From NCBI GenBank assembly GCA_016868095.1, contig VGHV01000014.1, forward strand, positions 1 to 16,815: DNA of 16,815 nucleotides. Direction: 5' to 3'. Numbering within the stretch: position 1 is the first letter of the stretch; each line of letters opens with the position of its first letter. The DNA is from Betaproteobacteria bacterium (GTDB lineage Bacteria > Pseudomonadota > Gammaproteobacteria > Burkholderiales > Burkholderiaceae_E). Made by a program: the position numbers and the translations under genes. Below, in pieces: positions 6,060-15,781 of this stretch. The notes below the pieces were generated by a model. That model saw only the letters and a list, made by a program, of their open reading frames with translations. It ran no database searches and was not told where the DNA came from.

Positions 6060-6998
6060 ATGGACCGCTTCAAGGAAATTGAAAGCTTTGTTGCGGTCGC
6101 TATGCGAGGCAGCCTCAGCGCGGCCGCACAACTGCAAGGCGTGGCCCCTGCGATGATCAGCCGCAGACTCGATGCGCTCGAGTCAAGATTAGGTGTGAAA
6201 CTACTTACGCGCACCACAAGGCGTATCTCACTTACCTTCGAAGGCAGCTCTTTTTTAGAAGACTGCCAACGAATTTTGCACCACATGCGCGATGCAGAGG
6301 CTTCGGTATCGGCAGGCGGCTTGAAAGCCAGCGGGCATTTGCGGATGACAGCGCCTGCAGGCTTTGGAAAGCGCCATGTCGCACCTTTGATTCCAGGCTT
6401 TGTGAGTGAGCATCGAGAGCTGAGTATTTCTCTTGAGTTAAGCGACCGCCTCGCAGATATGGTCAACGAAGGCTTTGATCTTGCCGTTCGTATCGGTACT
6501 TTGAACGATTCAAATCTTATTGCCGTTAAGCTCGCCGAAATGCAGCGAGTTGTTGTGGCAAGTCCTGACTACCTGAAACGCCGAGGAACACCCAAGCATC
6601 CTAGCGACTTGCTCAAGCACGACTGTCTTACTTTTGGCAACAGCGGCAATCAGGCAAGAGGTTGGGAATTTTTGATCGATCAAAAATTACAAACCATCAG
6701 AGTCCAAGGCCCACTCGAATGCAACGACGGGGCTGTGCTCCTTGATTGGGCGCTTGCCGCGCGAGGCATCGCCTGGCGATCGATGTGGGAGGTTGGCGAA
6801 AGTCTCAGCAAGGGGCAATTAGTCAGTATTCTGGATGCATTTCGAGCGCCCGAACACGGCATTTACGCCGTCGTTACGCAAATGCGGCATATGCCACTCA
6901 GGACTCGTTTACTGATCGACTACCTCAAACGAAGCTACGCAAGCCCGGCGTATTGGTTAGCGGCAAAACCTGTTGCCACTTCTTCAAAATCGACCTGA
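6060..6998 (+). CDS. LysR family transcriptional regulator
   Basis: LysR-type regulator of 312 aa. The N-terminal winged helix-turn-helix spans about residues 1-60 with the pattern GSLSAAAQLQGVAPAMISRR (17-36), ALESRLGVKLLTRTTRRISL and a linker helix to about residue 85. The effector domain follows, starting near GHLRMTAPAGFGKRHVAPLI and containing GFDLAVRIG, typical of the DmlR/CrgA-like branch of the family. It sits 20 bp after the plus-strand dehydrogenase and is probably in its transcript, which allows autoregulation. The simplest inference is that it controls the divergent dehydrogenase pair in response to a substrate-related ligand. The ribosome-binding site before ATG 6060 is weak (AGG, 10 nt). 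Its last 64 bp overlap antisense with the 3' end of the C45 gene. The ligand cannot be predicted. Confidence 0.92.
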   Translation: MDRFKEIESFVAVAMRGSLSAAAQLQGVAPAMISRRLDALESRLGVKLLTRTTRRISLTFEGSSFLEDCQRILHHMRDAEASVSAGGLKASGHLRMTAPAGFGKRHVAPLIPGFVSEHRELSISLELSDRLADMVNEGFDLAVRIGTLNDSNLIAVKLAEMQRVVVASPDYLKRRGTPKHPSDLLKHDCLTFGNSGNQARGWEFLIDQKLQTIRVQGPLECNDGAVLLDWALAARGIAWRSMWEVGESLSKGQLVSILDAFRAPEHGIYAVVTQMRHMPLRTRLLIDYLKRSYASPAYWLAAKPVATSSKST

Positions 6999-8101
6999 CT
7001 GGGCACATTCGGCGCGATCCACCAGCGTCGCTCCGTACAGTCAATGCGAATGCCCGCAACGCTCTCAACCCTGGCCTGCTCGGGGAGCGTCGGGTCGGGC
7101 TTTCGACACACCGACAGTAAGCCATCGGACTCGTCGCGCAGCAGCGCTTCAATAGTTGCCACGCTAATCGGCGTTTGAGCGGCGTAATGCTGCGCACAGC
7201 GAAGCCTGGCCTCGGTGGACAGCGACGAGGCCATGACCGCTTGCTGATCAAGCAAGGGTGTGCACAAAAAGTGATTGGTGTGAACCAAGACTGGCTCATG
7301 GGCAGCATATTCCGACCAGGCAGCAGGCGCGATCTCAAATGAGCCAATATCGCCACTTGCATCGGCGGCCGGTATATTAGAAGCCGCTCCAAAGCCTGGG
7401 CCTTTGGCTAATTCGTGCAAGCGCATGCGAAATGCCTTCAAGCTTTCAAACGAAAGCGCATGGCGCAGCAGGACATGCACAGGCACACCGGGCTTTGAGC
7501 CGTCCGCCACTGAGCGAAGAATATTGAGCCCTACAGCCATACCTTGATCGTTTAATCCGATTTTTGCGAGCATCCCGGCTTCAGTGAGGGTTGCAATCGC
7601 CATACCCTGCGCATCAAGCGTGTGCAATACGACGAGAGCAGCACGCTGCCGCCCTATCCAGTCCCAGTTTTGGGCTAACCATGTATGGCCATCCTGCGAA
7701 GCACGAGCAGAAACTGCCATTACTGTGCATTCGCCCCAGTCCAGCAAACCCAAGGCCTGGTTGTGGCGTCGCGCCTCGGCCGCTTTATCGCTTACTTGGG
7801 CCAAAAACGATGAAGGCAAAATTTCGGTACGGCAGTTGAGCGCGAGAATGTCGCTAAATACCAGCTTTGCACCATGAGCGATACCTTCCATTTCCTCAAG
7901 CAATTCGGGATCCGTCGCGTGAATCGCATCCCGATATTGCATGGCGCGCCGACCCGCCTCGGTCCAGTCAAGCCCACAGTCTGCAAATAGTCGCGCATAG
8001 GTCTGCACCGAGTGAAGAATTCGCTCCTTCGCACGACTTCCATAACGTTCACCACGGGCTCGGGCCGAATCGATTGAGCGAACATCAATGACTGGGAACA
8101 T
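6935..8101 (-). CDS. C45-family autoproteolytic acyltransferase/hydrolase
   Basis: Member of peptidase family C45 (acyl-CoA:6-aminopenicillanate acyltransferase-like, Ntn-hydrolase fold), 388 aa. Such enzymes cleave themselves before a cysteine, which then acts as N-terminal nucleophile for amide hydrolysis or acyl transfer. The candidate nucleophile is C125 in DWGECTVMAV, followed by the characteristic AQNWDW (143-148) and the pattern EAGMLAKIGLNDQGMAVGLN. About 124 residues before C125 would form the alpha chain. The residue before the nucleophile is Glu, whereas fungal enzymes have Gly. No signal peptide is seen, so it is probably cytosolic. GGAGGT lies 6 nt before ATG 8101. It begins 17 bp after the typA stop and so is probably the last gene of the translation operon. 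Substrate unknown; true beta-lactam synthesis is unlikely given the absence of such genes here. Confidence 0.85.
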   Translation of the reverse strand: MFPVIDVRSIDSARARGERYGSRAKERILHSVQTYARLFADCGLDWTEAGRRAMQYRDAIHATDPELLEEMEGIAHGAKLVFSDILALNCRTEILPSSFLAQVSDKAAEARRHNQALGLLDWGECTVMAVSARASQDGHTWLAQNWDWIGRQRAALVVLHTLDAQGMAIATLTEAGMLAKIGLNDQGMAVGLNILRSVADGSKPGVPVHVLLRHALSFESLKAFRMRLHELAKGPGFGAASNIPAADASGDIGSFEIAPAAWSEYAAHEPVLVHTNHFLCTPLLDQQAVMASSLSTEARLRCAQHYAAQTPISVATIEALLRDESDGLLSVCRKPDPTLPEQARVESVAGIRIDCTERRWWIAPNVPSQVDFEEVATGFAANQYAGLA

Positions 8102-8118
8102 GGTGCAACCTCCAAGTG

Positions 8119-9984
8119 TTATGCGGCGGCCTCTTCACGCGATGCCCGCTTGCGCTCGTGTTCTTTTAAGAAGCGTTTGCGCAAACGGATGCTTTGAGGC
8201 GTTATTTCAACAAGTTCATCGTCTTCGATGAACTCTACGGCACGCTCCAGGGTGAGCGCAATTGGTGGGGTTAGCACAATCGCTTCATCCTTTCCGGAAG
8301 CACGCACATTGGTTAGTTTCTTTTCCCGAACTGGATTGACCACCAAGTCATTGTCGCGTGTGTGGATGCCAATCACCATGCCTTCGTAAAGCGCATCGCC
8401 AGGTGACACAAACATGCGGCCCCGATCTTGAAGCTTCCACAAGGCATAAGCGACTGCCTGTCCGTCATCCTGCGACACTAAAACACCGTTTCGTCTTCCT
8501 TCGATGTTGCCTGCCCAACTTGCATAATCATCAAACACATGGCTCATGATCCCCGTACCACGCGTCATGTTTAAGAACTCACCGTGAAAGCCAATCAATC
8601 CACGTGCAGGCACGCGATAGTCAAGGCGGACCCGCCCTTGACCATCCGGCACCATATCTTGAAGCTCGCCTTTGCGCTGGCCAATAAACTCCATGACCGA
8701 GCCCTGATGCCCTTCCTCGACATCCATGGTCAACATCTCATAGGGCTCAAGGCGTTCGCCGTTGACTGTTCGCAAGCGGGGCTTGGGACGCGAGACTGCA
8801 AGCTCATAGCCCTCACGGCGCATGTTTTCAAGAAGAATCGTCAGGTGTAATTCACCTCGCCCTGAAACTAAAAAGGACTCGCCATCGGGGCTGAACTCGA
8901 CCCGAAGTGCGACATTGCTTTTTAGTTCGCGCTCGAGTCGATCGCGGATCTGGCGACTGGTCACATACTTACCCTCACGTCCTGCAAGCGGCGAGGCATT
9001 GACCAAGAACTCCATCGTCATGGTGGGTTCGTCGACTCGAAGCATGGGTAGCGCCTGAGGGTTTGATGGATCTGCGATGGTGCTACCAATGCCCAATTCA
9101 TCGATCCCTGTGATGGCAACAATGTCCCCAGCGAAAGCCTCATCCATCGGGGCCCGCTCAAGTCCGCGATAGCAAAGTACCTGCCCGATTTTTCCGCTCA
9201 CTGCTTCGGGAGCCTTCGACTCGGGATAGTCCTCATCGCGACCTTGCAAAAGCAGCACGAGCTGTCCGGTTCGCACGCGTCCACGTTGAATCCGGCCAAT
9301 CCCAATCTTGCCAACATAGTTGGAATAATCCAGTGCCGAAATTTGCAATTGCAAAGCGCCGTCGATATCGTCGGCACGCGCAGGCACATGACGCAAGATC
9401 GCATCGAACAAAGGCTTCATATCTTTCGCGGCCCCGGCTTCAATGTCTGAGAGCGTTTCACTTGCGAAGCCTGCGAGCGCTGAGCAGTACACGACAGGAA
9501 AATCAAGCTGCTCTTCATTGGCGCCAAGACGATCAAATAAATCAAAGGTCTGGTTAACAACCCAATCGGGTCGTGCCCCTGGGCGGTCAATTTTATTGAC
9601 AACAACAATTGGACGAAGACCGAGGGCCAGCGCTTTTCGGGTAACAAATCGTGTTTGGGGCATCGGACCTTCTACCGCATCCACAAGCAAGACAACCCCG
9701 TCAACCATTGAAAGCGCACGTTCAACTTCGCCACCAAAATCAGCATGCCCTGGTGTATCGACAATATTAATGCGTGTATCGTTATATGTAACCGCACAAT
9801 TTTTTGCAAGAATCGTGATGCCGCGTTCGCGCTCGAGGTCATTCGAATCCATAATTCTTTCGGCAACCTGTTGGTTGACTCGGAATGTGCCTGACTGGCG
9901 CAGTAACTGGTCGACCAGCGTAGTCTTTCCATGATCGACGTGCGCAATGATTGCAACATTGCGGATGGCGGGGACGAGGTTCAT
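8119..9984 (-). CDS. typA: ribosome-associated GTPase TypA/BipA
   Basis: Translational GTPase related to EF-G and LepA; binds the ribosome and supports 50S assembly and growth under cold and other stress. It has 621 aa, slightly above E. coli BipA (about 607). The G domain shows [10 protein letters not shown] (14-23), RGITI (54-58), [11 protein letters not shown] (76-86), NKID (130-133) and SALAG. Beta-barrel domain 2, EF-G-III/V-like domains and the BipA-specific C-terminal domain follow, including [18 protein letters not shown] and [16 protein letters not shown] 9984 is preceded by AGGA with 7 nt spacing. The upstream truB stop codon TAG overlaps this ribosome-binding site, indicating coupled translation. 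All G motifs are intact. Confidence 0.97.
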   Translation of the reverse strand: MNLVPAIRNVAIIAHVDHGKTTLVDQLLRQSGTFRVNQQVAERIMDSNDLERERGITILAKNCAVTYNDTRINIVDTPGHADFGGEVERALSMVDGVVLLVDAVEGPMPQTRFVTRKALALGLRPIVVVNKIDRPGARPDWVVNQTFDLFDRLGANEEQLDFPVVYCSALAGFASETLSDIEAGAAKDMKPLFDAILRHVPARADDIDGALQLQISALDYSNYVGKIGIGRIQRGRVRTGQLVLLLQGRDEDYPESKAPEAVSGKIGQVLCYRGLERAPMDEAFAGDIVAITGIDELGIGSTIADPSNPQALPMLRVDEPTMTMEFLVNASPLAGREGKYVTSRQIRDRLERELKSNVALRVEFSPDGESFLVSGRGELHLTILLENMRREGYELAVSRPKPRLRTVNGERLEPYEMLTMDVEEGHQGSVMEFIGQRKGELQDMVPDGQGRVRLDYRVPARGLIGFHGEFLNMTRGTGIMSHVFDDYASWAGNIEGRRNGVLVSQDDGQAVAYALWKLQDRGRMFVSPGDALYEGMVIGIHTRDNDLVVNPVREKKLTNVRASGKDEAIVLTPPIALTLERAVEFIEDDELVEITPQSIRLRKRFLKEHERKRASREEAAA

Positions 9985-9993
9985 TTGATTTTC

Positions 9994-10938
9994 CTATAAT
10001 GAAAAGCTTGATTGAGCGATGAGTCGTTGGGCAGCAAGTACGCCGCGTTCATCGATGGATCCCGTACCCAGCAATTGGCCGTCTGGGCGGTAGAGACGCA
10101 CCAACTCAGTATTTGCCGGCGCACCGTGTGCAGCTGCAGGAAGTCGTTGGCCTTGAATAAGGCGTTGGGCTGCATTAAGGTCAAGATCAATACGATCCAA
10201 ATGTAGTAGCAAAGAATCGGTGGGTAATAATCGCGCCTGCCGTTCTGTAAAGTCGAGCGGTTCAAGCATTTCAAGCGATAACATCTGTTCTTCCCTGAAA
10301 CTAGCGACCTCGGTTCGCCGAAGGCCTGCAAGGTATGCCCCGCAAGTTAACGCTTCCCCAATGTCTTGTGCCAGGCTACGAATATAAGTACCTTTGCTGC
10401 AACGAACTCTCAAGTGAAGACAAATCATCGCTGGCTCGCTCGCTTCGTATTGAACCATGTCCAAGATGTCTAATTGATGAATGGCAACATGTCGCGCCTG
10501 TCTCGGAACCTCAATACCTTCGCGTGCCCAGTCATACAATGCTCTACCCTGATGCTTAAGCGCCGAATACATCGGTGGCATCTGATCGTACGACCCTTTA
10601 AATCGTTCTACAACCTGTGAAAGGCGTCCCATGTGTGGTTGCGGATCTGACCACTCGCTAAGCTCACCCTCAGCATCGCCGGTGGAACTTGAGCGCCCGA
10701 GCAGTAGTTTTGCTTCATAAGTTTTATCGGCATCGAGCAGTCCATGCAAAAACTTGGTTGCCTCGCCAAGCGCAATCGGCAACATGCCTGTAGCAAGCGG
10801 ATCGAGCGTACCTCCATGCCCTGCCTTTGCTCTTGAAAAGAGGCGCCTTAATTGCTGTAAGGCATGGTTGGACGAACTACCTAGCGATTTGTCGAGAAGA
10901 ATTAAACCGTCGACGCCGCCCTCGCTGCGGCGTTTCAT
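9994..10938 (-). CDS. truB: tRNA pseudouridine(55) synthase TruB
   Basis: Converts U55 in the T-loop of elongator tRNAs to pseudouridine; family members also act as tRNA-folding chaperones. The protein is 314 aa, the same as E. coli TruB. The catalytic aspartate is D46 in GHGGTLDPLATGMLPIALGEATKF-type context (41-63). Other motifs are GLILLDKSLGSSS near the start, KTYEAKLLLG (72-81), PPMYSALKHQGRALYDWAREG and RVRCSKGTYIRSLAQDIG. Its ATG overlaps the rbfA stop as ATGA, so translation is coupled to rbfA. typA starts 9 bp after its stop. It sits in the classic nusA-infB-rbfA-truB order. Confidence 0.97.
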   Translation of the reverse strand: MKRRSEGGVDGLILLDKSLGSSSNHALQQLRRLFSRAKAGHGGTLDPLATGMLPIALGEATKFLHGLLDADKTYEAKLLLGRSSSTGDAEGELSEWSDPQPHMGRLSQVVERFKGSYDQMPPMYSALKHQGRALYDWAREGIEVPRQARHVAIHQLDILDMVQYEASEPAMICLHLRVRCSKGTYIRSLAQDIGEALTCGAYLAGLRRTEVASFREEQMLSLEMLEPLDFTERQARLLPTDSLLLHLDRIDLDLNAAQRLIQGQRLPAAAHGAPANTELVRLYRPDGQLLGTGSIDERGVLAAQRLIAQSSFSL

Positions 10939-11336
10939 ACCTTGTTGTCGTCAACAGCTGCAGGCTGATCACCCAGGGCCTGATCAATAAGTCGCGACAT
11001 CGCCATGCCTCGCTCGGTCGATTGATCGTAGCGAAATCGAAGCTCAGGCGTGGTGTGGATCCGGATGCGTCGCCCAAGTTCGGCTCGCATAAATCCGGCA
11101 GCCGATCGCAAACCAGACAAGGTGTTGGCTATTTGGGCTTCGGTATCCGGAAGCACGGTAAAAAAGACGGTGGCGTAAGCATAGTCAGGCGTCAGGTCAA
11201 CGCCGGTCAGGGTGGTGAAGCCAATGCGCGGATCTTTGATATCGCGTTGAATCAGCTCAGCCAACTCCTGCTGGATCTGATCGGCGATACGCGCACCTCG
11301 CGCACCGCCCGACCCTGATGAAAAATGACGCCGCAT
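10935..11336 (-). CDS. rbfA: 30S ribosome-binding factor RbfA
   Basis: Small KH-type protein needed for maturation of the 16S rRNA 5' end and for growth in the cold. It is 133 aa from ATG 11336. Conserved features: IADQIQQELAELIQRDIKDPR (17-37), VDLTPDYAYATVFFTVL (46-62), the KH-fold segment LRSAAGFMRAELGRRIRIHTTPELRF (76-101) and DQSTERG. The frame can also start at GTG 11363, which overlaps the infB stop as GTGA and adds 9 residues. ATG 11336 matches the usual short family N-terminus but lacks a clear ribosome-binding site, so the start is unsettled. Its TGA overlaps the truB ATG. Function and identity are clear from sequence and position. Confidence 0.94.
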   Translation of the reverse strand: MRRHFSSGSGGARGARIADQIQQELAELIQRDIKDPRIGFTTLTGVDLTPDYAYATVFFTVLPDTEAQIANTLSGLRSAAGFMRAELGRRIRIHTTPELRFRYDQSTERGMAMSRLIDQALGDQPAAVDDNKV

Positions 11337-11359
11337 GGGGGTAATTAGTCGCCAAGCAG

Positions 11360-14185
11360 TCACAGACTGCGAGCAACCTCTTTGATCTCGAAGACCTCAA
11401 GTTGGTCGCCCTCTTTGATGTCGTCATAGTTCTTAACTGATAGGCCGCATTCAAAGCCTTCCTTGACTTCTCGGACATCATCTTTAAAGCGCTTAAGACT
11501 GTCGAGCTCACCGGTAAACAACACCACCGAGTCACGCAACAAGCGAACACGTGCTCCCCGGCGAACAATCCCCTCAAGCACCATACAACCTGCCACATTA
11601 CCGACCTTCGACACCCTAAATACCTGCCGAATCTCTACGAGACCAATGACCTCTTCTTTGCGATCCGGTGACAGCATCCCTGCCATTGCTGACTTAATCT
11701 CGTCGACCGCATCGTAAATAATGTTGTAGTAACGAATGTCAACACCATTGCCCTCGGCAACGCGCTTGGCCTGCTGATCGGCACGTACGTTGAAGCCGAT
11801 GACAACGGCGTTTGATGCCATCGCAAGATTGATATCGCTTTCTGTAATGCCACCGACTTGAGCATGAACCACTTGCACTTTGATTTCATCGGTGCTGAGT
11901 TTTTGCATCGCGTGAACCAAGGCTTCCTGCGAACCCTGAACATCCGACTTGATGATGAGATTCAAAGACTTGGTTTCACCCTCAGTCATCGCATCAAAAA
12001 TATTCTCAAGTTTTGCGGCCTGTTGCTTCGCAAGCTTCACATCGCGGAACTTGCCCTGCCTAAATAGTGCAATCTCGCGGGCCTTTCGTTCATCGGCAAG
12101 CGATAACACCTCTTCACCGGCCGATGGCACCTCTTGTAAACCTTGAATCTCGACGGGAATCGAAGGACCCGCCTCATCGATCGGCCGACCATTTTCATCG
12201 AGCATCGCCCGAACCCGACCCCATGAGCTTCCGGCAAGCACAACATCGCCTTTGCGCAGGGTACCGCTTTGAACAAGCACCGTCGCAACCGGACCACGCC
12301 CACGGTCCAAACGGGCCTCGATCACCAAGCCCTTCGCCGGAGCATCCTTAGGCGCCTTAAGTTCAAGTACCTCAGCTTGAAGCAGAACGTTTTCGAGCAA
12401 ATCGTCGATGCCCGCCCCCGTCTTTGCAGATACACCGATGAAAGGGGACTCGCCGCCGTAATCCTCTGGCACGACCTCGTGTCCGACCAGTTCCTGCTTC
12501 ACCCGATCAGGATTCGCCTCAGGCTTATCCATCTTATTCATCGCAACCACCAACGGTACTTGCGCCGCCTTCGCGTGTGCTATTGCTTCAACCGTTTGAG
12601 GCATTACGCCATCGTCTGCCGCCACCACCAAAATAACGATATCGGTGGCCTTTGCACCGCGTGCGCGCATGGCGGTAAAGGCTTCGTGGCCTGGCGTATC
12701 GAGAAAAGTGATAACGCCACGGTCGGTCTTCACATGATAGGCACCAATATGCTGGGTAATGCCGCCCGCCTCGCCGGCAGCCACCTTTGCCCTGCGGATA
12801 TAGTCAAGCAGCGACGTCTTGCCATGGTCAACGTGGCCCATGACCGTCACAACCGGCGGTCTTGGCAGCATGATCGCATCATGGCTCGGCGCTTCCTCAA
12901 GTAATGCCTCCGGGTCGTCGAGCTTCGCAGCAAGCGCCTTGTGGCCCATCTCCTCGACAACAATCATGGCGGTTTCTTGATCAAGCACCTGATTAATCGT
13001 GACCATCTGACCAAGCTTCATCAAGTGCTTGATCACTTCGGCCGCCTTGACCGACATCTTGTGAGCCAGATCGGCAACCGTTATGGTTTCGGGCACATGA
13101 ATCTCGCGAGCCACGAATTCAGACTGAACCTGTGCCTGCTCTTGTCGATCGCCTTGACCCCGTCGTCCGCCACCCTTGGATGCGCGCCAGCTGTTATTAC
13201 CCATGCTGGTATCGCCTCTGGTCTTCAGCGCACGACGCTTGCTCGCCTCATCGGCCCAACTCGAGGAAAGCTTTTCCGACTTGAGGTGCTTTTTGTCCTT
13301 AGCGTCTTTAGGATCCTTGCTATCTTTTTCCTTAGGCTTGGCAACCGCTGCGACTTCTTTACTTTCGGCAGCCTTTTGCGCAGTGGGCTTGTGCAAGGTC
13401 CCCGATGGCCCTTCTTTTTTCGGTGCCTCAACAGGTTTGACCTCAGGCTCTGGCGGCTTCGGCGCGGGCTTGGGCACAGGCTTACGCTGGAGGCTCATTA
13501 AGCGGTTAATTTCCGCTACTTCGCTTTCAACGGCTCGTCGTGCGCGAGCTTGAGCCTCAGCGGCTTCTTTGGCACGGCGAGCTTCTTCAAGCGCGGCAGC
13601 GGTTTCCGCCTGGGCGCGCGCCTTGTCCTCTTCTTTTTGCGCGAACTCCAGCGCAGCTAACCGCTCACGCTCACGACGCGCCGCCTCTTCGCGTGCAGCA
13701 GCCTCGGCAGCTGCCTGTACCTCGCGCTCGCGTTCACGCTCGAGTCGCTCTTGTTTCTCACGAAGCTCAGCAGCTTGCCGCTCGAGCAACTCCTGCTGTC
13801 GCTGTTCTTCCTCTAACCGCGCTGCATCCTCCTCAGGTGTCAAGTCTTGGGGTGCTGGCGGCGCGACTTCTTGAGCCTCAGGCGCATCGCGCTTCACGAA
13901 GACCCGCTTTTTGCGTACTTCAACCTGAATCGTTCGGGCCTTACCGGTGGCGTCGGCTTGCTTGATCTCGCTTGTCTGCTTTCGCGTGAGCGTTATTTTC
14001 TTTTTCGGTGCTTCGTCTGAACCATGGGCGCGGCGCAAAGCGTTTAATAAATGCTCTTTATCAGACTCTGAGATCAAGTCATCGACTGATTGCTTGGCAA
14101 CCCCGGCAGCCTTGAGTTGTTGCAACAGCACGTCGGCCGGCATTTTGAGCTCGGCAGCGAAATTGGCGACGTTGTTTGCGGACAT
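11360..14185 (-). CDS. infB: translation initiation factor IF-2
   Basis: GTPase that places initiator fMet-tRNA on the 30S subunit and promotes subunit joining. It has 941 aa, a long form as in other Burkholderiales. An IF2_N domain occupies residues 1-50. Residues about 115-225 are an Arg/Glu/Ala-rich, probably coiled-coil region, and 235-310 a Pro/Lys-rich linker. A second IF2_N-like domain (about 362-415, [20 protein letters not shown]) follows. The G domain has [19 protein letters not shown] (450-468), DTPGHEAF (496-503), NKMD (550-553) and SAKTG (586-590), then domains II, III and the C-terminal fMet-tRNA-binding C2. AGGAAG lies 5 nt before ATG 14185. Its TGA meets a possible rbfA GTG as GTGA. 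Shorter isoforms by internal initiation, known in E. coli, are possible. Confidence 0.97.
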   Translation of the reverse strand: MSANNVANFAAELKMPADVLLQQLKAAGVAKQSVDDLISESDKEHLLNALRRAHGSDEAPKKKITLTRKQTSEIKQADATGKARTIQVEVRKKRVFVKRDAPEAQEVAPPAPQDLTPEEDAARLEEEQRQQELLERQAAELREKQERLEREREREVQAAAEAAAREEAARRERERLAALEFAQKEEDKARAQAETAAALEEARRAKEAAEAQARARRAVESEVAEINRLMSLQRKPVPKPAPKPPEPEVKPVEAPKKEGPSGTLHKPTAQKAAESKEVAAVAKPKEKDSKDPKDAKDKKHLKSEKLSSSWADEASKRRALKTRGDTSMGNNSWRASKGGGRRGQGDRQEQAQVQSEFVAREIHVPETITVADLAHKMSVKAAEVIKHLMKLGQMVTINQVLDQETAMIVVEEMGHKALAAKLDDPEALLEEAPSHDAIMLPRPPVVTVMGHVDHGKTSLLDYIRRAKVAAGEAGGITQHIGAYHVKTDRGVITFLDTPGHEAFTAMRARGAKATDIVILVVAADDGVMPQTVEAIAHAKAAQVPLVVAMNKMDKPEANPDRVKQELVGHEVVPEDYGGESPFIGVSAKTGAGIDDLLENVLLQAEVLELKAPKDAPAKGLVIEARLDRGRGPVATVLVQSGTLRKGDVVLAGSSWGRVRAMLDENGRPIDEAGPSIPVEIQGLQEVPSAGEEVLSLADERKAREIALFRQGKFRDVKLAKQQAAKLENIFDAMTEGETKSLNLIIKSDVQGSQEALVHAMQKLSTDEIKVQVVHAQVGGITESDINLAMASNAVVIGFNVRADQQAKRVAEGNGVDIRYYNIIYDAVDEIKSAMAGMLSPDRKEEVIGLVEIRQVFRVSKVGNVAGCMVLEGIVRRGARVRLLRDSVVLFTGELDSLKRFKDDVREVKEGFECGLSVKNYDDIKEGDQLEVFEIKEVARSL

Positions 14186-14247
14186 GTGTACTTCCTAAAA
14201 AAAGAACGATAACAGCGAAAATGCAAAACCCACTGACTTTAAGATGC

Positions 14248-14268
14248 TGACCCGGCCAGACCAGGTCA
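14248..14268 (-). ncRNA. mRNA hairpin in the nusA-infB spacer
   Basis: In the minus-strand transcript, 8 nt after the nusA stop, TGACCTGG pairs with CCGGGTCA (one U-G wobble) around a 5-nt loop. No T-run follows, so it is not a simple terminator. It could protect or mark a processing site between nusA and infB, or slow ribosomes before infB. The rest of the 91-bp spacer is AT-rich and carries only the infB ribosome-binding site. Confidence 0.4.
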
Positions 14269-14276
14269 TGCTCCAT

Positions 14277-15758
14277 TCAGTTCTGATCAGCGAACCAGTG
14301 CGCACGCGCCTTCAAGATCAATGCTCTTGCGCGCAATTCATCGATACCTGTCGCATCCTGTAGCTCGTCGACTGCTAGCTCGGCGAGATCGTCACGGCTG
14401 TGAACACCTGCATCGGAAAGCTTGGCAGCCAAATCGCTGTCCATACCTTCTAGTGAAAGTAAGTCGTCAGACGATTGATCGATCTTCTCTTCCTTGGCAA
14501 TAGCTTCAGTTAGAAGAACGTTGCGTGCTCTTGTACGAAGCTCATTGACGGTTTCTTCGTCGAAAGCATCGATCTCGAGCATTTCATTGATCGGCACATA
14601 GGCTACTTCTTCAACGCTGGTAAAACCCTCGTCGATCAAGATGTCGGCAACCTCCTCATCAACATCGAGCTTACTCATAAGGTTTTGGCGAATCTCTGTC
14701 CGTTCGGTCTCGGATTTTTGTGCCGATTCTTCTGCGGTCATGATGTTGATGGTCCAGCCGGTAAGCTCTGATGCCAAACGGACATTTCGTCCGCCTGTTC
14801 CGATGGCCAGGGCAAGATTGTCCTCATCGACCACCACATCCATCGAATGTGACTCCTCGTCGACCACGATCGAGCTGATGTTGGCCGGCGCAAGCGCGCC
14901 AATCACAAACTGCGCGGGATCTTCTGACCAAAGCACAATATCGACACGCTCGCCGGCAAGTTCCTGGGTGACCGCTTGCACTCTTGAGCCTCGAACACCA
15001 ACGCAGGTCCCAATCGGATCAACACGGCGGTCGTGGCTCAATACAGCAATCTTTGCCCTTACTCCAGGATCTCGCGCCGCTGCCTTAATCTCTAACAAAC
15101 CCTGCTCAATCTCTGGCACTTCATTCGAAAATAAATACTTAATGAACTCGGGCGAGGTTCGCGACAAGAGCAGCTGTGGCCCACGACCTTCCCGATTGAC
15201 CCGCAAAATGGCTGCTCGCACGCGATCACCGGTGCGCAAATTCTCCTTCGGGATCATTTGGTCACGTTGCAAGCGAGCTTCCAATTTGCCCGATTCAACG
15301 ATCGCACCTTCGCGGTCGACCCTTTTCACCGTACCCGATACGACAGGTTCGTTTCGAGCCAGGTAATCGCTGATAATTTGCTCACGCTCTGCGTCGCGAA
15401 TCCTTTGCAAGATCACCTGCTTGGCAGCCTGTGCGCCGATCCGCCCGAGGTCGATGGCTTCAAGTCCCTCTTCGATGTAATCACCCAGCTCAACATCGTG
15501 GACCTGCTTGCGTGCCTCGCTCATGATGATTTGCAGGTCGTGATCTTCAAGTTCGCCGTCGGGAACAATCAGCCAACGGCGAAACGCCTCGTAGTCGCCT
15601 GAACTACGATTAATTTGAACGCGAACATCGACTTCGTCCTTGAATAATTTCTTGGTCGCCGAAGCCAATGCCAGTTCAAGCGCTATAAAAACGGTTTCTC
15701 TGGGCACATTTTTTTCTCGTGCCAAAGCATCAACCAGCAGCAAAACTTCGCGACTCAT
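14277..15758 (-). CDS. nusA: transcription termination/antitermination protein NusA
   Basis: RNA polymerase-binding elongation factor that modulates pausing, termination and rRNA antitermination. The protein is 493 aa. Domains: N-terminal polymerase-binding domain (1-125, with [18 protein letters not shown] at the start), S1 domain (about 135-200, [17 protein letters not shown] and the [10 protein letters not shown] end), KH1 (about 230-285, [13 protein letters not shown]) and KH2 (about 295-345, [18 protein letters not shown]). Two acidic C-terminal repeats follow (about 365-420 and 435-490), as in E. coli, where the last one is autoinhibitory and contacts the alpha-subunit CTD. AGGAG sits 8 nt before ATG 15758. 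It follows rimP by 23 bp and precedes infB by 91 bp. No disruption seen. Confidence 0.97.
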   Translation of the reverse strand: MSREVLLLVDALAREKNVPRETVFIALELALASATKKLFKDEVDVRVQINRSSGDYEAFRRWLIVPDGELEDHDLQIIMSEARKQVHDVELGDYIEEGLEAIDLGRIGAQAAKQVILQRIRDAEREQIISDYLARNEPVVSGTVKRVDREGAIVESGKLEARLQRDQMIPKENLRTGDRVRAAILRVNREGRGPQLLLSRTSPEFIKYLFSNEVPEIEQGLLEIKAAARDPGVRAKIAVLSHDRRVDPIGTCVGVRGSRVQAVTQELAGERVDIVLWSEDPAQFVIGALAPANISSIVVDEESHSMDVVVDEDNLALAIGTGGRNVRLASELTGWTINIMTAEESAQKSETERTEIRQNLMSKLDVDEEVADILIDEGFTSVEEVAYVPINEMLEIDAFDEETVNELRTRARNVLLTEAIAKEEKIDQSSDDLLSLEGMDSDLAAKLSDAGVHSRDDLAELAVDELQDATGIDELRARALILKARAHWFADQN

Positions 15759-15781
15759 GACCTACTCTCCTCAAACATCGT

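Noticed and set aside
5446..6466. Long minus-strand open frames opposite dehydrogenase 2 and lysR
   Set aside because: They mirror strongly conserved coding sequence on the plus strand and show no recognisable domain.
12269..13965. Long plus-strand open frames opposite infB
   Set aside because: Antisense shadows of a clearly conserved gene. Their Ser/Arg-rich or Leu/Arg-rich composition reflects the Glu/Ala/Lys-rich infB linker.
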